DNA of 64,000 bases from Megaleporinus macrocephalus (Eukaryota > Chordata > Actinopteri > Characiformes > Anostomidae), in contig CM038704.1 of assembly GCA_021613375.1 (NCBI GenBank), forward strand, positions 36,046,162 through 36,110,161. Reading direction: 5' to 3'. Shown here in pieces: positions 49,208 through 61,309 of the stretch; position 1 is the stretch's first letter, and each line of letters starts with the position of its first letter. The notes under the pieces are model-generated. The model was not told the DNA's origin. It saw only the letters and a list, made by a program, of their open reading frames with translations, and searched no databases. A program made the translations under genes and the position numbers.

Positions 49208-49835
49208 TACTCATACACTATATGGTCAAAAGTATGTGGACACCCGACCATCAAACCTATATGAGCTTCCCATTTTGAAACCATTAATATGAAATTAAGG
49301 CCTCACCACTCTTCTGGGAAGCTTTCCATAGGATTTCTTCCGTGAGTCTGAGTGTTTCTGTGAGAACTTGTGTCCAGTCAGTCAAAAAGAGCATTTGTGA
49401 GGTCAGACACTTCTGTCCTCATATACTATAAGGTCATAAGTACACATACACTCTTTGCAGTCTCTGCTCTTCTGGAAAGCTTTCCACAAGATTGTGGAGT
49501 GGGTCTGTGGGGACTTGTGTCCATTCAGAGCATTTGTGAGGTCAGACCCTGATGTCCCCAAACCATGTCTTCATGAAACTGGATTTGTGTACAGGGACAG
49601 AGTCATGCAGGAACAGGATATGGGGCCTGGAGTGGCGCTTTAAGCCACTCCAATCAGCACTTAACATTGCACATAGCAATTATAGGCTTGTGTTTAGCTG
49701 CTTGACCATGGACACCCATTTTATGAAGCTCTTTATGCACAGGTCTTGTGCCGCTGTTGCTTTTAGAGACAACATGGACCTAAGAAGTAGATGTTGGCTT
49801 TCCAATGTGACCCAAAACAAAATCTAGTGGTGCGA
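49208..49835 (-). mobile_element. Tc1-like remnant with two tandem element ends
   Basis: The terminal repeat ACTATATGGTCAAAAGTATG at 49217 is followed by about 200 bp of the 3' end of a fish Tc1-like element (minus strand). At about 49423 a second, similar terminal repeat (ACTATAAGGTCATAAGTACA) restarts the same sequence, with TCTTCTGG, AGCTTTCCA and GAGCATTTGTGAGGTCAGAC repeated. The second copy continues to coding remnants such as TTAGCTGCTTGACCATGG near 49695. The transposase is heavily deleted. Confidence 0.75.
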
Positions 49836-50521
49836 GGCTCCATTTCAATGTCATGTGCAGGAGTGGAACAACATATCCATGTAGAAAAATCCTGCACATA
49901 TAATAAATAGTCTATATGAAATTATAATAATCAAACAATTATTAGCACAATTACTATGAGGGTAAAATAGCTCAACAATCCAAAAAGAAAGTAATGAACT
50001 AAATAGTTCTAAATAGTTGTGAAGCAGACGATCACATGATCAACACATTACTGTGCTCCACAAATAGAGGAGCCTTTAGACGGTCAGTTGGCCTTAGCTG
50101 TGAACGGTGCTCTAAAGAAAGGCCAGGACACCACAATTAAGCCCACTAAAGGCCAACCTGACATTTCTTTGTGAACACAGTATGTCAAATATTGGATGTC
50201 ATTTACCCTCCAACAGGACTGCGGACGGGAGTCGGATTAGAAAAAAAAGGGTCCCGTTTTTTGGACAGGTGATGTCTGTTTACAGTCCCGCCCTTAAAGA
50301 AAAAGAGCCAGTTAGCTTGCTGGTTAATCTGCAAGGGCAGAAAGATTGAAGATATAGATTCAAACGCTACAAACTATTTATTTTGTCAGATTTTATCAGT
50401 GATTTACTTGAAAGGCTACTTTCACCTTCTATTTAGAGTATTTTAGACAGTGTGGACTTTTATGGACTTACAAAAATGGCCGCTGAGTGAAAAGACCTTC
50501 CTATAAGGACTTTGGTACATT

Positions 50522-50523
<2 letters not shown>

Positions 50524-50559
<36 letters not shown>
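50524..50559. repeat. (TAA)n microsatellite
   Basis: About eleven AAT/TAA units in a row, ending in CTACTTTCC. Confidence 0.97.
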
Positions 50560-50560
<1 letters not shown>

Positions 50561-50689
50561 ACTTTCCATAGCGACTTTCTTATACCCAAGGTCATTCTAC
50601 AAAACGGATCATTAAAAAAAATAAAATAAAATAAAAAAAACACAAATAAAACCCATCAGTGTGCAGAAGAATAAAAGTACTGATAAAGG

Positions 50690-51230
50690 TGAAATGTTTT
50701 AAGCCGGCTTTAAAGTGACTGATAGCCACTTTCCTATATTCCATAGTTAGGGGACCTAAATGATCTGTCCCACGCGGTGACCAACCGAAATTTTGGGTCA
50801 CACAGATGACCTGATTCAGAAGACCTGAGTGTATGGGCAGGGCAGGAGGAGCGCAGGAGCTCGGCTGAAAAGGCTGGTGCAAGACCATGAAGAGATCTGG
50901 ATTTGTACGAGAAGTTTAAACTGGACACAAAGAGGGATGAGTAGCTAATGCAACCGAACAGAATCGGGGTGATATGAGGTGAGGTGAGAGATAGAGATTC
51001 TAGTTGCTTAGTATTGCCAACACTGAAGAAGACGGGTGGATTTGTTTGGGATACCAGTGAGACGGGAGTTGCAGCAGTCTAGACAGAAAGAAATGAAAGC
51101 AAGAACTAGAACTTGAGGGTCGTTTATACAGAGTGAGGGTGAAGAAAAGCAGTTTCAGTCAGAGCCCTAATAAGAGGTTTCTACGAAAGAGCAAAATCAG
51201 AAAGTACATCAAAGTTCTGGAGTAGCGTTG
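50690..51230 (+). mobile_element. Degenerate fish retroelement-like repeat
   Basis: The order of phrases AAGAGATCTGGATTTGTA, TAGCTAATGCAACCGAACAG, GGGGTGATATGAGG and GGAGTTGCAGCAGTCTAGAC follows an interspersed repeat of fish genomes that I recognise only by such phrases, thought to be part of a non-LTR element. No open frame remains. Class assignment is uncertain. Confidence 0.4.
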
Positions 51231-52440
51231 AAGGCCTTACAGTCACACCGTCCAATTTGCATTCACAAACTCAGTCAATGAGTAAAATTCAGTCTTTATA
51301 TATAAAATATCAGTATTTAGTTTCAGGAAGTTATTCGTCACCCATCCTCTGAGGTCTTAAATACTATATTAGAGCAGAGAACTGGAGTTATCCCTGTAAG
51401 AGCCCACGGCACTGACTACCTTGTCTCTGTCTATCACTGTTCTCTTTTTCTTTCTCTCTCTCTCTCATGCTGTCCTGAACTCACATTCGTATCTGTTTTC
51501 TCTCGCTAAGCAGGCCTTACTAAGCCAAACTTTCTCAACCAGTGCCCTCATATGCCTCCACTCGCGGTCTATAATGCCTCTTTATGAGCGTGAAGCCTCC
51601 ATCGCTCATCAAGCTTTCATACACCATTGAGAGCCCGGCTCCATCTCTATTTAATAAAGCAGCGCTGCCGAATTACACAACTCGCGGCCAGGCTCGCTTT
51701 CAGCAGCGAACGTGAAGGTAATGAGCGTGCAGAGTAAAGTGCATTATGGGAAGGAGTGCTTGGAAAAATTGGAATCTTGAATACAGAAGAAGGAGAAGGT
51801 GTCTTCAGAACCTGCAGCACGTAGTTCACATACATTACATTACACATGATGAAAACAGGATGCTCTCCATTATTCTATCTGACCCACAGCGTGTGTGACT
51901 ATCGGTTAGATCAGTTAATGATAGCACCAACACAACCAAGCGTATGACCACAGCCTACAAAATTCAGTGCATGGCTCTAACGTTCCAAACTCAGACATGT
52001 GTTTTCGAGGTTCTCCTGGTTTTAAGCTCCTGCAACTTTCTCCACACAGCACTGCTGAATGCATCAGTTAAATGAGAGCAAGTTCTGGTTTTTCGTACGT
52101 CAATCTGCTCTTAAAACTATTTCCAAATCTCTTCTCGAGGAAAATGCAGTGTTCTTTCTAGTTATCATCCAACAGCTGGTTTGGCTGATCTGCACTCCAG
52201 TGTGTTAAATGAAGTGTACGGCTAAATGAACAAACGAATGTGACGACTGAGAGCATTAAGGAGAAATCTGGAATGTTTATAAATTATCAAATTAGCTCAA
52301 ATGCATCATTTCCATTTACTCTAAAGATAAAGTGTTTCTACAGGCATAAACAGACTTAATGATTCTAAAAATGGTTGCCAGATAAATGGTTTCAAACAAT
52401 ACACCTAGATGCGCAAGACTTTGGTGCAGTATTTTATATA

Positions 52441-53047
52441 AAGTTAGGCCCAAAAATATTTGGACACAAAATCTTCATAATTTGGGCTCCCCATGCCACC
52501 ACATAGGATTTGAAATGAAAACTGAGATGCAGCTGAAGTGTAGACTTGCAGGTAATTTAAGGGGTTGAACAAAAAAAAGCCTATGATATGTTTAGGAACT
52601 GCAACCATTTTTCTACAAAGCCTCATAATTTTAGGTCTCAAAAGTAATTGGACAAATTAACATTACTGTAAATGCAAGGTTTTCTGCTTTGTGATGCTTT
52701 GCCAGGCCGTTACTGCAGCTGTCTTCAGTCGTTGCTTGTTTGAGGGTCTTTGTACCTTAACTTTTGTCTTAAGCAAGTGAAATGCATGCTGAGTCGGGTT
52801 GAGATCTGGTGATGGACTCGACCATTGCAGAATATTCTACTTCTTTGCCTTAAAAAAACTCCTGGGTTGGTTTTGCAGCATGTTTTGGGGCACTGTCCAT
52901 CTAGGATGTGAATACCCTTAAATTAAAGCTGAGGGTCTGCACTTAATTCCCACATTAATTATATAACAGTATCTTAAGAATTTGGTTTAGTAAACAGTTA
53001 AAATGCCAAAACAGGTGTCACTGTCCAATTATTTCTGGGCCTAACTG
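52441..53047 (-). mobile_element. Internally deleted Tc1-like element with intact ends
   Basis: The ends match: left AGTTAGGCCCAAAAATATTT and right, inverted, AGTTAGGCCCAGAAATAATT, each followed by GGACA and flanked by TA, the canonical Tc1/mariner target. Inside, minus-strand transposase remnants survive around 52800-52900 (TTGGTTTTGCAGCATGTTTTG then GGGCACTGTCCAT on the plus strand), corresponding to the catalytic part of a fish Tc1-like family. About half of a full element is missing. It is a dead, MITE-like deletion derivative. Confidence 0.8.
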
Positions 53048-53164
53048 TATACCCCAGCTGTGTTTTGCCCTCAATTCCAATTTTATCAGTAATTCTACAG
53101 TTACAAGTTGTAGTCCATCTGTTTCTCTGCAAACCTGTTTTTCAATAGTCAGGAACCCTACGGC

Positions 53165-53265
53165 GCAGGTTAGTTTTTGGGTGGTGGAGTTTTTAAACAC
53201 TGCATTACTCACTGTCCACTCTTTTAGACGTTCCTTCCTTGTTGATCCATCTTGTATAAGTGAAG
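53165..53265. mobile_element. Fish interspersed repeat, fragment
   Basis: TTTTTAAACACTGCATTACT, ACTGTCCACTC and TTGATCCATCTTGTA match part of the repeat at 28330-28640. The following compound microsatellite replaces the rest. Confidence 0.5.
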
Positions 53266-53279
53266 TATCTATCTATCTA

Positions 53280-53366
<87 letters not shown>
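53266..53366. repeat. Compound (TATC)n-(TA)n-(GT)n microsatellite
   Basis: Five TATC units, about 38 bp of TA and about 45 bp of GT follow without gaps. Confidence 0.98.
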
Positions 53367-53596
53367 AAAATACACACCATTACATACATGGTTTAAGTCT
53401 TCACAGAGTGATCCACAGCAGCACACAGCATAATACTTCTCTCAGCTTTTAACAAAAAAGGATCTGTAGGAGCCCTGGCTTGTTTTGAGGAAAACAATCT
53501 TGTGCATACAACTTATAGCGACAGCGCCAGCTTGTGAACAAAGTTACAGGCCCCACAGGTGTTCCCAAACTTTTGACAGGCTTCGGGCGCACTTAC

Positions 53597-53741
53597 CACA
53601 TGGCGTGCATGTATGTGGGCGGTAATCTGGGGCTGCTGACCGGAGTGCAGTTATATGACCTCATAATCCTCTCGGCCAATAGGAAGTTACGGAACAGGCT
53701 GGCCACCAGCAGGTCCTGACGGAAGAGCTTCTGGAAAAGAT
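53597..53741 (-). CDS. rptor: rptor exon w2: end of the conserved N-terminal region
   Basis: The 145-bp exon completes a split Asp and encodes [40 protein letters not shown] and PTYMHAM plus two bases of a split Trp, identical to human 331-379 as I recall it. This lies at the C-terminal border of the raptor N-terminal conserved (caspase-like, non-proteolytic) region, before the solenoid. The acceptor is TCTCATTAG with a purine-rich upstream stretch; the donor is TGTG|GTAAGT, a strong site. Phases are 1 in and 2 out, matching w1 and w3. Confidence 0.98.
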
Positions 53742-54389
53742 CTAATGAGAAAGAGAACGAGAGAATGAGAGAAATCATCAAAGCATGTATGAAACTGTCT
53801 GCTTTGTAAATAAAAAAAGGACATGAAGTATAGTGTTTCGAGTCATAAATAAACAAACCAATAATCCCTTTAGTGTGGAGCATCTCATATCAATATAATA
53901 TCATTTACTGCATAACAATAAACATCTCCCTGTCATTGTGTGATTACTGGAATAAATACTACAGCACTGCTTTATGAATACATTAGTCAACGTTTCCACA
54001 TGTGTTAAGAAAGTGTGCCTGTCACAGTTATTGCATTACATTTGATGGCAGTTCTTTTCCATAGCTGTCAGCTTCTACAAACCGTGTGAAATTTATGATT
54101 CTGTATTCATCGGACTGAAGCAAACGCATGTAAAGGCAGTGGTGAGTAATATTTATTCATTTGATGTCCGTTGTTAACAGCTTTAGCAGACAGGAGTGAG
54201 TAATGTTTGTTTATTTGAGCTTGAGCTGTGGAGATATATTAATAAAGGTCATATTTTCAATGAAAGTGATTTGTCTTTAAACTTTTTAACTGCAACACAT
54301 GATTAGCCTGAAGTAGGCAGTAGTGGGTGGGCATGGTGTATGGTTAAAGCAGGTGGGTTTTGTGAGTGAGGGATATGTGAGTTCATATC

Positions 54390-54445
54390 GACTGATGTGA
54401 AAAAAATTATCGTGATAAGATTTTTTTCCCTTATCGCCCAGCCCT
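54390..54445. mobile_element. Terminal fragment of a DNA transposon (hAT-like end)
   Basis: ATTATCGTGATAAGATTTTT followed by TTATCGCCCAGCCCTA resembles the terminus of a common fish element ending in CAGCCCTA. The partner end was not found, so the element is truncated or decayed. Confidence 0.4.
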
Positions 54446-55839
54446 AACTGTTTTCCAACTGTTTTAGCAAATAGATTGAAATTGTGCACTAGAATGAACA
54501 GAAATTTGCATATTCATCTGTATTCTCTGTAGAGGATGCATTCAAACTTTAGCATACAACTGTTAAGCATTCACTGCTGTAAATATTTCTTACATACCAT
54601 GCCTGTCTGTTAAAGTGAGTCTTTTCAGACACAGATGGCCATCACACAAAGAGCTTTTGAGAAGTTTATGGATCAGCAGAACCCATCACTTTATGACAGG
54701 AACCTCCCAAGGAAACCTTCCCCAAACCCCAGGTGATAACAACTTGGAACACGGAGGCAGGCCTATAAGAATGTGCAGTTGCCAGTCCAATTTAGACCAT
54801 TCTGAGATCTTTGCTCAGAGCTTCTCCAAGCATGTCTGTATCTTCAAGAATGAAGCATATACTCTGAACTGGCCTCCCTCTTTATTTTGAGGGCAAGGAA
54901 TAAAGTTACTACACGGTCTACGGCTTACATCAGCGAGAGTAGAACTGCTGAAATATTAACCTGTATATGTTCTCTACTTTTCTGTAACAGACACAACAGA
55001 TTTCAGTATTCGAATGATGTCATATGTTCTATAGGCTACCAAAGCAGTCTTCAGTAAAGTTATGAACATGATTGTTCGAGTCGAGGCTAGAGCAGCTACT
55101 GCACATTTTCAGTCTCTCACGAATGATTAGACTAGCTTTCATTAACAGTAACAGCAGTGAGATTGGGTGATCAGTCCCCTAATAAAACCTTATAATTGTA
55201 AAGTGCGCTTGTTGGATCAAACCCAGGGTGTTTTTCATTATGCAGATTTCTCTCTCTGACGCCCAATGTTTAACAGCGAGGATCTCCCCTCCCCTTCGGA
55301 GCGGAGAGAAACTTCAAAGCTGGGGGATTCTGAGCTGGTAATATTTTCCAAGCTTGTAAGTCAGACGGCCCATTTCTGACTTCAGTAATGAATAGTGCAT
55401 GAAACGGTATAATCAAAAACTTTTAAAAGCTCAGATGTTGGTGTACTTTCCTTTAATTATCTGCAAACAAGATTTAAAAGCAATTGTTCTCATTGACTCC
55501 AGTTTTCTGACATCTGAATGGCTAATTTTGCTCATCTTCATCATCTTATGTAAGGCTTTGCTTGCACAATTGGAAAACAAGTGACATGTAAGGCTGTAAA
55601 AGTGTTATTAGAAGAACTTGCTTTAAGCTTTAACCAACTGGTTTAGGCAGCCAAGATTTCAAAACAAGATTCTGCTAAAGACTTAAACATTTCACATGCA
55701 CCCTTTAGAGGGATTAACGCTCTAGTAAGAATGTTTAAAAACTGAGCAGATCTATTTATTACTCATAAACATGTTTATGCCAAGTTGCATCATGTTAGAT
55801 TTAGCTTAAAAGGAAAGAAGTAACATTCTCTCATTTCAA

Positions 55840-56760
55840 CACCATTTGGACTCGGTACCCACTCAGTCTCAACATCTTTTGGACTTGGCCTTAGTCTTGA
55901 TACCATTTGAACTCGGCTTTGGTCTTGACATTATTTGGACTCGGACTTGACTTGGTCTCAACCTCATTTGGACTCTGTGTTGTCTCAGTTTAGACATGAG
56001 TTGGAGTCTTGCCTTGAACTTTGTCTTGAGTTAGAAATCTGGTCATGATCTCGTCTCTGTCTAAACCTCGATTGGTCTTCTCTCAGTCTCACCATCTTTT
56101 AATCTAGGTGTTATCTGGGCTTTGAAAGTCATTTAGACTCCGTCTCAATGTAATTTGGACTTGGTCTTGTCTCAATCTGGACATAATTTAAGTCTAATCT
56201 GGCTCTGAACATCGTTTAGACGTGGTCTTGACATCATTTGGCCTCAGTCTTTTCTCTGCCTTACTTGGCTTCTGTCTCAACATCATTTGTCAGTCTTGGG
56301 TTGGTCTTAACATCATTTTGATCTAGGTCATTATTGGCATCAATTTCTGCGCATTGTTTCAGTCTCTGCATCATTTAGTCTTGGTCGTATCAAAATCTAG
56401 TCTTGTTTCCGTCTCAAAACCAATAGGTTTTAGTCTCGATCTCAACATTATTTAGTCATGTTTCAGGTTTGATACCGTTTGAACACTGTCTTGACTTGGT
56501 CTCCACATTATTTGGAGACAGTCTCGCCTTGGGTTCAACAAGGCCTTGACCAATTTAAATATTATTTAGTCGCGTTCTTGTCTAGGTCTTCGTATTACTT
56601 GGACTCTGTATTGTCATGGTTTTAACATCATTTGGTCCCAAAATATTTTTTAAAAATAATTCAGTCTTGTATCGGTCTCAACACTATTTGTATTCTTTTG
56701 TATTTAGCCTTGACATTATTTAGTCACGGTCTTCTCTTGGACCTGTTTTACACTGGTTGA
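55840..56760. repeat. Old minisatellite, unit about 34-38 bp
   Basis: The words CAACATCATTTGGACTC, GGTCTTGAC and TTGGTCTCA recur some 25 times with strong divergence. It is flanked on both sides by AT-rich unique sequence. No reading frame persists. Confidence 0.8.
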
Positions 56761-57108
56761 AGATCTTATTGATCATTCCATGATGGTTTTATTCGCTTGT
56801 TGATGTTCATTAGCTTTAAAACTCTGTTTTCTAACAAATGATGGTAAATTAAAAATATTTTAATATTGTTACATACTATTTAATGTTAGATTTTACAAAA
56901 TATACTGTAATATAGAATTTTTTAATTGATATATATATAATATATAATGAATGATAAGGAATTTATAGTAAACAACAAATAAATTTCAGTAACTTCCCTT
57001 CTTTCTTTTTTATTTTTATTTTCTATTTTTCTCTGAATTTCTATTGGTCGTGACTCTAGGGGTCTTCAACAATACCTTTAACTATATTTGTCTATAAGAA
57101 ATGCAGAC

Positions 57109-57209
57109 CTCTAGGTAGCACATTCCACGCAATGGTGTCAGTGATTGCTGTGAAGATCCAGTTTAGCTCTCCTAATGGCGTCCTCCGGTCATTCAGACGT
57201 CCAGGGATT
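57109..57209 (-). CDS. rptor: rptor exon w1: part of the conserved N-terminal region
   Basis: The 101-bp exon completes a split Lys and encodes [20 protein letters not shown] then [13 protein letters not shown], identical to human I298 to R330 as I recall it, plus the first base of a split Asp. It belongs to the raptor N-terminal conserved region that faces mTOR substrates. The acceptor is TGTTTTTCAG. The donor AGAG|GTCTGC is poor, with C at +3 and G-C at +5/+6. The preceding exon, expected to end in D-L-I-E-K, was not found up to 64000. Confidence 0.98.
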
Positions 57210-57229
57210 CTGAAAAACACAAATACGCA

Positions 57230-57620
57230 CACCACATTAGAAGCAGCACTAATATACACTAATCAGCCCACAGGCAACTGTTGACTGGACAGTTTTCTGT
57301 GGTGGACTAATCCCACACAAAGGCATTGAAAAACTCCAGCAGACCTTCTGCATCAGATCCACCCAAACCAGTGCAACACATACTAACACACCACCATCAT
57401 CATGTCAGTGTCACTGCAGTGCTGAGAATGATCTTCCTCTCTAAAAGTACCGGCCCTGTGGTGGCCCTGACCATTAAGGAACAGGGTGAAAGGGGGTAAA
57501 CAATGTACGCAGTGAATCATATGGACTACAGTCTGTAAATGTTGAACAACAATGTTGCTATATGGTAAGTGGAGCTGAGAGTGTGTGTAGATTATAAAGG
57601 AGGTGGTTTTATAAATACCA
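57230..57620 (-). mobile_element. Fish interspersed repeat, copy 2
   Basis: AACACACCACCATCATCATG, TGTCAGTGTCACTGCAGTGC, CCTGTGGTGGCCCTGACC and GGTAAGTGGAGCTGA occur in the order known for this family. It is in the opposite orientation to the copy at 28330-28640. It begins about 20 bp before the acceptor of w1 in the transcript, so the w1 branch-point region lies in or beside it. Confidence 0.65.
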
Positions 57621-57785
57621 CCTCATGACTAGCAAGTAAGTGAACCATTTAGCTTATTTAGCTACATGATCAGTTATAAAACACTCACAGCACAACTTAA
57701 ACCTGTTCTACCCTGAACTGCTAATCAAACCTGAAGAACTGCTGAAAATAGTCTTAATAATTAGATAAGAATGTACAAATCATAA

Positions 57786-58161
57786 TAGGGCTGAAACGAT
57801 TCCTTGAGGAACTCGATTACAACAAATCATCGGAGCAAATTCTTTGCCTCGAAGATTCGCCTAGTCCATACAACCATATACAGCGATGACTTTTACTGTT
57901 GCATAGCACGCGCTTACTGGGTTGCCAGGTGACACGAAGACGATGTGGTTTGATGGCGCGGACTAGCTGAGGGAGCTGTTACTGAGCGCCAACCTGAAGA
58001 AAGACGTGGCTGAAGTTAGCTTCTTATGTGAATTCCCCCATTCCACCTTAAACGAGGCAGCAGTTACAGGCAGCAGAATGTAACTTCTATACCATTTAAG
58101 GTGGAACGGGGAATTCAAATAAGAAGCTTGAATACTAAAATAATCGACAGCTGCAGTCCTA
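57786..58161. mobile_element. hAT-type MITE with an internal inverted repeat
   Basis: The ends read TAGGGCTGAAACGATT and, inverted, TAGGACTGCAGCTGTCGATT. The flanking octamers AATCATAA and AACCATAC agree at six of eight positions, consistent with an old 8-bp hAT duplication. Inside, at about 58018-58052 and 58096-58130, a second inverted repeat of about 34 bp (AGCTTCTTATGTGAATTCCC versus GGGGAATTCAAATAAGAAGC) may be a nested palindromic element. Confidence 0.75.
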
Positions 58162-59269
58162 AACCATACTAATGTTACTCTGTTTAGCAGAGTGATTGAA
58201 TCAGGGCTGTTTTAGTTTTGATTCGAATGAAAAGGAAACACAACAGGACCTCAATCACCTCTCACTCTACAAGAAGGACTTCTGGGCTTAGAATTAGTAT
58301 ATAATAGACATCCCTTTATAATTATTATTACTATTACAAATACATTTATAGATTCTTAATTGCGGGCTGTTTCTCAGACTCGCAGAACTTAGAATGAGGG
58401 TGCAGGTCTGTTACCACACAAAATTTGGAGTGCTTCAGCCACACACCCCGCCCCAGGACCCCCACCCTTCCTGCTTCCCCGCAGAAAGCAGTAGAGAAAG
58501 CCGAGCAAACTCAATCAGACTTTTCCCAGCAATTCATTTCCATATTTACCCTCATAGCTCTGCTTCTACAACACTTTCTGTTTGACTCAGCATCTCTGAG
58601 AGCTTCAAAAAGAGCGCGTGTCTTTACTCTCAAGCGTGCGACTCATCATCAGCATACTGAGCGGATCCGGGCTGTTTGTACAGATTACCATTAAAAACCA
58701 AACCAAGGAAATCTGATCAGTTCCTGCATAACTCAGTTTAACAAAGAGTCAAAACTACATTAAAACCTAGGAGGATATGAGAAGTTGGGCTGAGGAATAT
58801 TAAAAGTTTTAACCAAAGAGGAATTCAATTAAAGTTACAGGATCACAGCGGTAGAGGAAGACTGATGTGCTTATGGAAATCAACACTATAGGTGTGCTTA
58901 TGTGAGGACTGTCAAAGTTAACGTCACAAATAACGGTGAACAAGATCAATTATTAACCATTATTAAGCAATTTTCTTTTCTTTTAACCCACCTCTAGTAG
59001 TACCAGCTGAAGCCCAGCTGCAGGGTGCTATATGCTGTGCTGATAGAATCTGTGATAGAAGAAAGGATCATAGGTTCTGTTGTGTGCCATGCCTAAGAAC
59101 CCTCTTCACCGTCATAAGATCGCAGTAACGTATGGCCTCGTATGTTTTACTGCTTTTTCAAACATCAGCACACGCAAAATAAGATGAACTACAAAATTTT
59201 AACAAAAAAGTTCTTCTTAATAATAATCAAAAAATTTAAATTGTTTTTATCTGTTTATTTTTTTCATAT

Positions 59270-59870
59270 TCTCTACAGTTATACTCCTGAGCAGAACTCA
59301 TTTACTCTCTTTACTCTTCCTGAGATGATGACTGTCCTCCCATCCTGCTGAACGCTGTTGGAGGACTGACCATCAGGGCCTCCTTCCCACCCATCACCAG
59401 CCAGCTCTCCTGTCCATTTGTGCCAACTGCTTCACCCTCAGTTACATCACTGTACCATCCAGATGTACCAGCATCGAGATAGGATGGGACCGTTTCAGTT
59501 CACTCCCACCTTTAATAAAGACTCAGTCAGAGACTGCCTCAGTCAGAGACTGCCTCTACCAGTGCAGTTTCTAAAGCTTTGCCATCCAGACTTCAAACAG
59601 AGATTCTCTCAGCTTTTCTTTGGAGTTTAGTTTATTAAACTGTAAATACTGTTTGGCCAGAGGAGGATGGGTCTCCCCTTTAGTCTTGGTTCCTCCCAAG
59701 GTTTCTTCCTCCAGTCTGAGTTCTGGCCACCATCGCCTCTAGCTTGCTCACTGGGGGATATATATGTTGTAACTGTCTGTTTTCAAACTTCTATTAAGCT
59801 GCTTTGTGCTTTATAGCTCTATAAAAATAAATTTGAATTGAATTGAATAGAATAGAATAATAATCAAGAT
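59270..59870 (+). mobile_element. Non-LTR retroelement 3' end (LINE-like tail)
   Basis: TTGGTTCCTCCCAAGGTTTC, TTCCTCCAGTCTGAG, GCTTGCTCACTGGGGG and AGCTGCTTTGTGC lead into AATTTGAATTGAATTGAAT and GAATAG repeats. This is the 3' end typical of an abundant fish retroelement family I recognise by text; its tail of TTGAA repeats fits target-primed reverse transcription. GACTGCCTCAGTCAGA at about 59530 is a local duplication. No protein-coding part remains. LINE versus SINE cannot be settled here. Confidence 0.6.
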
Positions 59871-61309
59871 AAACATGTATTACATCAAATACGGGCTGAA
59901 CGATTTTAACTTTTCGTCATATTATAAGGGACATATGATACCGTCACTGTTCAGGGTAAAACCTTCACTTTTATCAGCAAATTACCATCATGAGTCTTCT
60001 ATAGCACCAATCCAACATCGTCCCTCTTCCCACACTGGGGCTGAATCTCAATCTGCTCCCTGCTCCCTACATAGTGCACAACATAGGAATTTAAATACTA
60101 ACTCCTGCAGCCCAACAGCGCTTAGTGAATACTAGAAATCTGGGATTTAGGCACATCTGTACTACACAAACACTGTTTATCAGTAGAAGACAGAATTCCA
60201 CAAGTGCACTACATGGAGGTGTTTGAGACTCAGCCTGGGTTTGATGGGACTTTTAACTAAAATACAGAAATTTCAAGTGTGTAAGATGTTCAAGTGACGT
60301 TCTTTTATACTGCAGTTTTACAGTCAATCACATTGTAAATAGTTTGACTTAAGCCTGTGTTATTAATGATGAAGTTGTTAGCATGTTGGTTCTGTTGGCT
60401 AGCTGACCAGCTGAGTTCTAGATAAGCCTGTCAGTTTAGACAGAACAGGGTTCTTACTTCATTAGTACACTTAGTGCTCCATGTGAGCAGCATTAGAGTC
60501 AAAGACTATTCTATCAACAGCACAGCACTGTAATACAGAGTTCAGGTGTTGGTGTACCTATATCCTCTATTTTACAATAATTTAAACGCTGCTTAGCCTT
60601 TAGGACCAGAACCATCAATTTTGCAATGCAGCTGCTAAATGTCTTTCACAGTGACCTTCAGCAGACTACTCTGGACAGATGCTCGCAGGAAAAGTGTGGA
60701 TAAATCAACCAGCAGCAAAGTAACAAAATCAACAGCTTGGTGGAGCTCTAGCTCCCCTTGAGATCCTCCACTGTACCAAGAACCCACCAGCTGTATGAAC
60801 AACAGCGGGAAGTTGCAATGACTGGATGATAGACACAAAATTGAGTTTGCCTCCCTGAAAGAAAAAAAACCCTTATATAACAATACAGGACAGCCAATCA
60901 GAACAGAAATACGGGAGTATTTTGGAATACGGCCCTTCAAATCCAGTGATCTGATTCGGACTGGTATCTCCACCTGCTAAGGTGGCTCTGATGAAATTCT
61001 CTGCCAAACCTGATGACGGATTTTCAATTTGGTGACTGTCTGGCTGAGCTCTGTGTCCTTGCTGGACTGAAGCCTGTTTCTGGACCCACGCTGGACTGTA
61101 AATGTAAACACGCATAAAGTCGTTTTTCTCATTCTAGCGCACCGATGTATATGTGAGTGGCAGGCAGGGATTTGGGACACAGCCAGACGGAGGAGAAGTT
61201 GCCTGGTTCGGCATGTCGAGATGTTGTTGCTAAGCGACAGGGGCATCCCAGAGACGGCTGATGAATTTAAAGGGGCATCCCTGCTGTCCCATCTGAGCTT
61301 TACCTCATT

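Larger units (their letters stand above)
44877..53596 (-). other. rptor: rptor intron w2-w3 (8.7 kb)
   Basis: It contains a MITE copy, CT and TAA microsatellites, two Tc1-like loci, a degenerate retroelement-like stretch and a compound microsatellite. An isolated end of the AATTCCACC MITE family appears at about 45478-45500 (AAATGGGAGGAATTCCACCC). 44960-45430, 45560-47680, 51240-52430 and 53370-53590 show nothing recognisable; 51400-51650 is slightly pyrimidine-rich. Confidence 0.85.
53742..57108 (-). other. rptor: rptor intron w1-w2 (3.4 kb)
   Basis: Its main content is the degenerate array at 55840-56760 and a transposon end near 54390-54445. 54450-55830 shows no clear repeat; 55200-55380 is GC-richer and unique-looking. 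56770-57108 is AT-rich with nothing recognisable. Confidence 0.85.
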
